Assembly (NCBI GenBank): GCA_023245515.1
Contig: JAHFKE010000006.1
Span: 1-25,582 of the forward strand
Source of the DNA: Candidatus Levyibacteriota bacterium
Lineage (GTDB): Bacteria > Patescibacteriota > Microgenomatia > Levybacterales > UBA12049
Direction of reading: 5' to 3'
Length of the DNA stretch: 25,582 nt
Part shown: piece after piece, positions 21,698 to 25,582 of the stretch
How positions within the stretch are numbered: position 1 is the stretch's first letter
Layout: the number at the start of each line of letters is the position of its first letter
Translations under genes and position numbers: made by a program
The notes under the pieces: model-generated
Databases searched by the model: none
Seen by the model: only the letters and a program-made list of their open reading frames with translations
What the model was told of the DNA's origin: nothing

Positions 21698-22837
21698 ATG
21701 AATAAAATAATTATTGCTCTCGTTTTGTTGTTGGCATTAACCTTTTCAGGTGCTGCGAGTGTTCATGCGAGTGATGATATTGATAATAAAATCAAAGAGC
21801 TTGAAGCAAAAGTTTCGGAATTGCGCGCGCAAGGGGATTCTCTTTCTTCAAAGATCGGGGCACTTGATGGACAAATCAAATTAACGGAGTACAAGATAGC
21901 CTCAACCAAGCATGAAATAAGCGATCTGGAAAGCGATATTACTGCGGCTTCCAAAAGAACAAAAAATCTTGATAGGTCGCTGACTGATGCCTCGAAAGTG
22001 CTGATCAATAGAATTCGTGCAACGTATAAAGCAGGAATACAGGGTACGATCACTGCTCTTCTTGCTTCAGGTGATATCACAAGTTTTCTTTGGCGTGTAA
22101 ATTATCTGCGGGTTGTACAGGTACACGATAAGCAACTAGTTTATGATACGCAGCAAGCAAAGGAGGACTATGTGCATCAAAAGGAAATTTCCGAAAATAA
22201 GAAAACGAAAGTATTGGGTCTCAAAACACAGCTAGAAGAATATACGACGCAGCTGGACCAAGATAGGAAGGACAAGGAAAATTTGCTAACTGTGACGAGA
22301 AATTCGGAGAAAGACTATCAAGCGAGATTGGCTTCAGCTCGGGCAGAGCAGCAGGCGATACTTCAGGCGACAGGCGGAGGTGGAAGTGCTATAGATATTG
22401 GCCCGGTCCAGGAAGGTGATGTGATTGGACACATGATTATTGGTGAGTCGGCCTGCTCTACAGGAACGCACGTGCATTTTGAGGTATACAAAGACGGCTC
22501 ATTGCAGAATCCTGCGGATTATCTTGCAAATAAAAGTGTAACCTGGAACAACTCCCCTGATGGTCAATTTAGCTTTTCAGGTTCATGGCGATTTCCCGTA
22601 TCTGACGAGGTTAGTATCTATCAGGGATATGGCATGACGTCTTTTGCCCGCAGTGGTTTTTATGGTGGCGGTCCGCATACGGGTATTGATATGGGATCAA
22701 GTTCCACGTCGGTGCACGCTGTAAAACCGGGGCAATTATATAGAGGAAGCGTCACGTGTAAAGGTAGACAGCTATTATTTGCCAGAGTAGATCAGCAAGA
22801 CGGCTTCAGAACGTTCTACTTCCACATAACACCATAA
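21698..22837 (+). CDS. Exported coiled-coil protein with circularly permuted M23 (LytM) domain (FtsEX effector)
   Basis: 379 residues, paralog of the preceding protein in its first 230. A signal peptide (about 1-25, IIIALVLLLALTFSGAASVHA) precedes a coiled coil (about 28-225) with ATYKAGIQGTITALLASGDI. The C-terminal part is an M23/LytM zinc endopeptidase, but in reversed order. EGDVIGHMIIGESACSTG with HVH (258-260) and NPADYL comes first. It is followed by WRFPVSDEVSIYQGYGM, PHTGIDMG (His 327, Asp 331), VHAVKPG and a terminal FYFH. Normal M23 domains have HxxxD before HxH. All zinc and catalytic residues are present exactly once, so it should be active, cutting at the loop after YFH. EnvC-type LytM domains in E. 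coli are inactive activators. The likely role is FtsX-controlled peptidoglycan cleavage at division. Confidence 0.87.
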   Translation: MNKIIIALVLLLALTFSGAASVHASDDIDNKIKELEAKVSELRAQGDSLSSKIGALDGQIKLTEYKIASTKHEISDLESDITAASKRTKNLDRSLTDASKVLINRIRATYKAGIQGTITALLASGDITSFLWRVNYLRVVQVHDKQLVYDTQQAKEDYVHQKEISENKKTKVLGLKTQLEEYTTQLDQDRKDKENLLTVTRNSEKDYQARLASARAEQQAILQATGGGGSAIDIGPVQEGDVIGHMIIGESACSTGTHVHFEVYKDGSLQNPADYLANKSVTWNNSPDGQFSFSGSWRFPVSDEVSIYQGYGMTSFARSGFYGGGPHTGIDMGSSSTSVHAVKPGQLYRGSVTCKGRQLLFARVDQQDGFRTFYFHITP

Positions 22838-22845
22838 CCTTCTTA

Positions 22846-22882
22846 AAATTTTAATTAAAATTTAATATTTGTTTTATATAAT
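22846..22882 (+). promoter_or_regulatory. AT-rich palindrome and -10 box before the 22892 gene
   Basis: Bases 22846-22863 form a perfect 18-base AT palindrome (AAATTTTAATTAAAATTT), and TATAAT lies at 22877-22882, 9 bases before the ATG. The palindrome might be an upstream promoter element. No -35 stands out. Confidence 0.4.
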
Positions 22883-22891
22883 AAAAAAATC

Positions 22892-23689
22892 ATGAAGAAA
22901 ATCTTGCCTATTCTATTCTTGTTATTAGTTTTACCGCCGCCGGTCTTTGCTGTTAGTGTGGAGATTAACAATGTGCCATTAGCTGTTGATCAGTCGCATG
23001 ACTTTGAAGTTGATGTAAAGCTTGCATGCAAAGGGTGTACGACTGATTCATATTTGAGGGGAGTTTTTTATCCCAGTGGCTCAAGCTATTTTGGCTATAC
23101 TCAGGATAACTTTGGTCTATGGAGTAATGCTGCAAGCGGAGGCTGCACAACATATTATAAAATAACTAAGGCAGATTTGAATACGGAGGGAAGCTGGAGT
23201 GGTAAATTAAAGTTTAAGCCAGATAGGGAGAGCTCAAACTATAATGGCACTGGCGAATATTCATTCAAAATAGGAAGATATACTCCCAGCTGCAGCGGTA
23301 GTCCTACCTGGTCGGAAGAAAAAATAATAGCTATCACTGGTCCAACTTCTACTCCAATGCCTACCCAGGCTCCTGATCCTACCTCTACGCCAAAGCCTAG
23401 CGCAACTCTTAGCCCCGCTAAATCTCCAACCCCGATTAAATCGGGGCCAACTGCTAGGCCAACACAAAAAAATGCGGTTCCTACGGTAAAGCAAAAGGCT
23501 TTGCAGAAATCTGTTTTGGGTGCTAGTATAAGCTCAGATAAGAAGAGTATCTCGAATACGCCAACACCAAAAGGGCATAAGGATGCTTCTTCGACAAATA
23601 TTTTGTCGTCGATCCTTATACTGACGGGAGGAGCTTTAATTCTGGGCTGTGCTATACTAATTTTTCTTAAGCAAAGAAAGTTGTCATGA
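22892..23689 (+). CDS. Surface protein with beta domain, Thr/Pro linker and C-terminal anchor
   Basis: 265 residues. A signal peptide (about 1-20, ILPILFLLLVLPPPVFA) is followed by a beta-rich extracellular domain (about 21-150) with four Cys (KLACKGCTTD, GGCTTYY, PSCSGSP), suggesting disulfides or a metal site. A linker (about 152-235) rich in TPxPT repeats leads to a C-terminal membrane helix (about 237-257) and basic tail KQRKLS. This is the usual plan of a cell-surface protein held by its C-terminal helix. There is no LPxTG. A palindrome (23430-23446) in the linker codes for IKSGP-like residues that break the TP repeat. It overlaps tsaE by 4 bases. Confidence 0.72.
   Translation: MKKILPILFLLLVLPPPVFAVSVEINNVPLAVDQSHDFEVDVKLACKGCTTDSYLRGVFYPSGSSYFGYTQDNFGLWSNAASGGCTTYYKITKADLNTEGSWSGKLKFKPDRESSNYNGTGEYSFKIGRYTPSCSGSPTWSEEKIIAITGPTSTPMPTQAPDPTSTPKPSATLSPAKSPTPIKSGPTARPTQKNAVPTVKQKALQKSVLGASISSDKKSISNTPTPKGHKDASSTNILSSILILTGGALILGCAILIFLKQRKLS
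23430..23446. repeat. Short palindrome in the Thr/Pro linker
   Basis: Perfect 17-base palindrome with a single centre base (CCCCGATT-A-AATCGGGG). It can form a 6-8 bp hairpin inside the coding region and stands out in the TCT/CCA-type repeats around it. Confidence 0.45.
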
Positions 23690-24141
23690 AAACTATTATT
23701 ACAAACTCGTTTAAAGAGACTCAGGAATTAGGTTTTGAGTTCGCACAAAAATTAAAAGGCGGTGAAGTTATAGCGCTGCATGGTGACTTGGGGAGCGGGA
23801 AGACTACTTTTGTCCAGGGGCTTGCTGAAGGACTTGGAATTAAGCAGAAGATTATATCTCCAACCTTCATTATCATGCGCACCTACACAATCAGCAATCC
23901 GCAATCCATTCGACAGGCTCAGGACGGGTCAGCAATTCACAATTTTTATCACGTTGATCTTTATAGAATTGAGGGTGAGGAGGATGTAGAAGGATTGGGC
24001 CTGTTGGATCTTTTTGATGATAAGGAGAATATTGTGGTTGTTGAATGGCCGGAAAAGATTGAGAATCTACTGCCCTCAACACGAGTTGATTTATATTTTG
24101 AATATGTGGGTGATGAGGAGAGAGAGATTAGGTTTACTTAA
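23686..24141 (+). CDS. tsaE: tRNA t6A biosynthesis ATPase TsaE, with an in-frame repeat insertion
   Basis: ATPase that drives turnover of the TsaBDE complex making N6-threonylcarbamoyl-adenosine at position 37 of ANN-decoding tRNAs. The P-loop is HGDLGSGKTTFVQGLAEGLG (about 32-39), then ISPTFIIMRTY, FYHVDLYRIEGEEDVEGLGL and VVVEWPEKI, all family motifs. Between MRTY and FYHVDLYR there are about 20 residues, where E. coli TsaE has 7. The excess (about 13 residues) is encoded by the repeat at 23891-23943. That loop lies beside the active site. The start codon overlaps the upstream gene by 4 bases and the end overlaps the antisense gene by 8. tsaC and tsaB lie just downstream. Confidence 0.93.
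   Translation: MKTIITNSFKETQELGFEFAQKLKGGEVIALHGDLGSGKTTFVQGLAEGLGIKQKIISPTFIIMRTYTISNPQSIRQAQDGSAIHNFYHVDLYRIEGEEDVEGLGLLDLFDDKENIVVVEWPEKIENLLPSTRVDLYFEYVGDEEREIRFT
23891..23943 (+). repeat. Repeat insertion inside tsaE flanked by 15-base direct repeats
   Basis: TCAGCAATCCGCAAT (23891-23905) and TCAGCAATTCACAAT (23929-23943) differ at two positions and flank a 23-base core (TTCGACAGGCTCAGGACGGG lies within it). The core resembles the TTCGACAAGCTCAGGACGGG-type dispersed repeats of bacterial genomes and shares CTCAGGAC with the repeat after ftsX. The insertion keeps tsaE in frame. Confidence 0.6.
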
Positions 24142-24547
24142 TTGGCATTTGTGATGGGTAGCTTGTTGCAGAAGCACTTGCAGAAGTATCGCATCTTAGG
24201 ATATATTCTTTCTCTGAAATGCTCTCATATCTGCATTGAGGTGGAAGCGTGGGAGTTGTATTTGAGAGCGAAGGTTCTGGTGTAGGGGTAGCGCAGGAGA
24301 CGACATAACCAGTTGTGGAATTTTTATATTCGCATCCCGGAGGAAGCGAGGGTAGAGCGGGTGCTTCATTGTTGGAAGCTCGTGATTGCGTAGTGGTTTG
24401 TTCGTTAGTATTCAAAAAATAAAGGTTTATTCCCAACACCGTCATAAGTAGAAGCATACTTCCGCCTATAGAGATTCGATAAAAGAGGAAAGATTTCCGA
24501 CTCGCGTCATAGTGGGTCGATAATTGGTCTGACTCAAGGTTGTTCAT
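24134..24547 (-). CDS. Membrane-anchored protein with two Cys-bearing repeats
   Basis: 137 residues. A polar N-terminus (about 1-22) precedes a membrane helix (about 26-47, ISIGGSMLLLMTVLGINLYF). The outer part carries two similar 18-19 residue units, LPPGCEYKNSTTGYVVSC and LPPQCRYESISEKEYILRC, each with two Cys about 13 residues apart, separated by a Thr/Pro linker. They probably form small disulfide hairpins or bind something; I recognise no family. The tail is Ser/Thr/Pro-rich. TATAAA lies 5 bases before its ATG, divergent from tsaC. Its 3' end overlaps the end of tsaE by 8 bases on the opposite strand. Confidence 0.65.
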   Translation of the reverse strand: MNNLESDQLSTHYDASRKSFLFYRISIGGSMLLLMTVLGINLYFLNTNEQTTTQSRASNNEAPALPSLPPGCEYKNSTTGYVVSCATPTPEPSLSNTTPTLPPQCRYESISEKEYILRCDTSASASATSYPSQMPIK

Positions 24548-24581
24548 AATTATTTATAGTGTACAATTTAAGGTAATCATT
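24548..24581. promoter_or_regulatory. Divergent promoter region (tsaC and the Cys-repeat gene)
   Basis: The 34-base gap holds TACAAT (24562-24567) for tsaC, with TTGTTC 16 bases upstream (24540-24545), and on the other strand TATAAA, 5 bases before that gene's ATG. AAGG at about 24570-24573 may serve as the tsaC ribosome site, 8 bases before its ATG. Confidence 0.4.
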
Positions 24582-25163
24582 ATGCAAGAAGACGTACTAA
24601 AAGCGATAAAAATTATAACTGAAGGGGGCATCGTGATATTTCCTACAGATACTGCCTATGGTATAGGATGTCGGATGGATGATGAAGATGCAGTTCGGCG
24701 TTTATTTGCTCTGCGTAGGCGACCCGAGGTGCAGGCAACTCCTGTCTTGGTAGATGGTATCCGTATGGCTCAGAGCTATTTAGATCCTATTCCCCAAGAT
24801 GTAAGAGAAAAATTGATGGACAAATATTGGCCGGGGGCACTAACCATCGTCCTGCCCTGTAACGAGGAAAAAGTGACTGGATTGGTGCGTGGAGGTGGAG
24901 GCAACTTGGGCGTAAGGATGCCCAACCACGCCTTGATTTTGGAGATCATTAGAGGGATTGGCGTGCCGCTTCTCGGTCCTTCTGCAAATTTTCCAGGCGC
25001 ACAGACACCTTACGCATTGGAAGATTTAGATAGAGAGCTTACCGAGCGCGTAGATTTTATTGTGAGAGGTGAGTGTTCGGTTAAGCAGGCATCGACTGTG
25101 ATTGATTGCTCCGTGAGTCCATGGAGGATACTGAGAGAAGGAGCGGTTAAGGTTGAGAGTTGA
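24582..25163 (+). CDS. tsaC: Threonylcarbamoyl-AMP synthase (YrdC/Sua5 family)
   Basis: Makes threonylcarbamoyl-AMP from threonine, bicarbonate and ATP, the first step of t6A synthesis. The 193 residues form a single YrdC domain: GGIVIFPTDTAYGIGCRM (nucleotide-binding loop, about 14-31), LRRRPEVQATPVLV, KYWPGALTIVLP, VRMPNHALI, LLGPSANFPG and STVIDCS. There is no Sua5 C-terminal domain. In KR(x)SR terms, the usual KxR/SxN residues are visible as RRRPE and PSAN. I chose the ATG at 24582 because the earlier TTG (24540) would add an unrelated hydrophobic tail and lies in the promoter. tsaB follows after 23 bases. Confidence 0.93.
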   Translation: MQEDVLKAIKIITEGGIVIFPTDTAYGIGCRMDDEDAVRRLFALRRRPEVQATPVLVDGIRMAQSYLDPIPQDVREKLMDKYWPGALTIVLPCNEEKVTGLVRGGGGNLGVRMPNHALILEIIRGIGVPLLGPSANFPGAQTPYALEDLDRELTERVDFIVRGECSVKQASTVIDCSVSPWRILREGAVKVES

Positions 25164-25186
25164 GAAATAATAACAACAACAGAACT

Positions 25187-25498
25187 ATGAATAATGCAAT
25201 TTTTATTGATACATCGAATAATAAAATAATTACGGTTGGCTTGCGGGTTGGTGACAAGGATTTTTCTCTGAGTAGAGAATTTAATCGCAAAACGCAAGTT
25301 GTTTTGCCTCTGATTGAGCAAATTTTGAAAGAGAACAAGTTAGGCTTGGGAGATATCAACGAGATATGTGTCAATTGTGGTCCGGGTTCTTTTACTGGTC
25401 TTCGTGTAGGAGTTGCTATTGCAAATACACTCGGATATCTTCTGAATATCCCGATTAATGGGAAAGAAGTTGGCCAGACAGTGGAGCCAAGCTATTAG
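25187..25498 (+). CDS. tsaB: Short TsaB (N-terminal half only)
   Basis: TsaB is the inactive ASKHA-fold partner of TsaD in t6A synthesis. This 103-residue protein has the N-terminal signature NNAIFIDTSNNKIITVGL, LPLIEQILKENKLGLGDINE and CGPGSFTGLRVGVAIANTLG, the dimer/TsaD-contact strand-helix pair. It then stops at IPINGKEVGQTVEPSY, where normal TsaB continues for more than 100 residues. The stop is genuine in the sequence shown, and downstream is a repeat, not more TsaB. The truncated form seems to be a CPR trait, from memory. The ATG at 25187 is used; an upstream TTG (25160) overlapping tsaC is unlikely. TsaD is not in the window. Confidence 0.85.
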   Translation: MNNAIFIDTSNNKIITVGLRVGDKDFSLSREFNRKTQVVLPLIEQILKENKLGLGDINEICVNCGPGSFTGLRVGVAIANTLGYLLNIPINGKEVGQTVEPSY

Positions 25499-25582
25499 TT
25501 TTACCTTCCATCGTCCATTTATCGTTTTCCATTTTTTGATATATCAATTTTTGAATGATATATTAATAGCAAATGGAATATG
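25499..25582 (+). repeat. Dispersed intergenic repeat, copy 2, and 3' flank
   Basis: Bases 25506-25541 are the second copy of the repeat at 18732-18766. It is followed by the palindrome TTGATATATCAA and an AT-rich stretch ending in ATG at the window edge, which may be the start of the next gene. Confidence 0.55.

Noticed and set aside
22846..22863. AT palindrome after the permuted M23 gene as a terminator
   Set aside because: It is made only of A and T, so the hairpin would be too weak.
24540..24581. Upstream TTG start for tsaC
   Set aside because: It lies in the divergent promoter region and adds a hydrophobic tail absent from YrdC proteins.
1..25582. tRNA genes, CRISPR array, phage or IS element, toxin-antitoxin pair
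   Set aside because: I found no cloverleaf-like segment, no regularly spaced repeats, and no transposase, integrase or toxin motif; the only repeats are short dispersed palindromes.

Overview
The window looks like chromosome from a Patescibacteria/CPR bacterium, most like Microgenomates. This rests on gene content and style, not on a marker-gene tree: moderate AT richness, tightly packed short operons, an IMP dehydrogenase without CBS domains, a very short TsaB, many small membrane-anchored proteins with Ser/Thr/Pro linkers, and short dispersed palindromic repeats between and inside genes. TGA is used as a normal stop and a full RF2 is present, so the standard code applies. No tRNA, rRNA, CRISPR array, transposase or phage gene was seen, and no gap without a gene exceeds about 160 bases.

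Layout. 1-2405 (+): a diaminopimelate-decarboxylase-like enzyme, then CorA behind a hairpin-rich leader. 2458-6290 (-): two adjacent genes, each encoding two tandem GH130-type beta-propellers. 6390-8629 (-): an ECF sigma factor overlapping two membrane-anchored proteins, followed by a secreted DUF5666-like protein that has its own ECF-style promoter (TGAAAC-N17-CGTATA). 8728-9867 (-): IMP dehydrogenase. 9944-12751 (+): a D-2-hydroxyacid dehydrogenase, two family-2 glycosyltransferases and a small anchored protein. 12766-14901 (+): RF2 and an alpha/beta hydrolase. 14927-18155 (-): an operon with an NlpC/P60-like protein (start frame apparently broken), a COG1478 gamma-glutamyl ligase, folP, folE and a MOSC protein. 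The COG1478 enzyme beside folP/folE suggests a FolC-like role in folate glutamylation.

18258-22837 (+): a small anchored protein, then ftsE, ftsX and two paralogous exported coiled-coil proteins. This is the FtsEX/EnvC-type system that gates cell-wall hydrolysis at division. One paralog ends in a C39-like cysteine peptidase domain. The other ends in an M23/LytM domain whose two halves are in reverse order (HxH before HxxxD), i.e. a circular permutation. This is the most interesting signal in the window. 22892-25498: an anchored Thr/Pro-rich protein and the t6A genes tsaE, tsaC and tsaB, with an anchored Cys-repeat protein on the other strand. tsaE carries an in-frame repeat insertion and tsaB is only its N-terminal half.

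Several transcription units have a -10-like hexamer only 5-9 bases before the start codon and no Shine-Dalgarno sequence, which suggests frequent leaderless mRNAs. Others, such as the 18258 gene with AAGGAGG, use a normal ribosome binding site.
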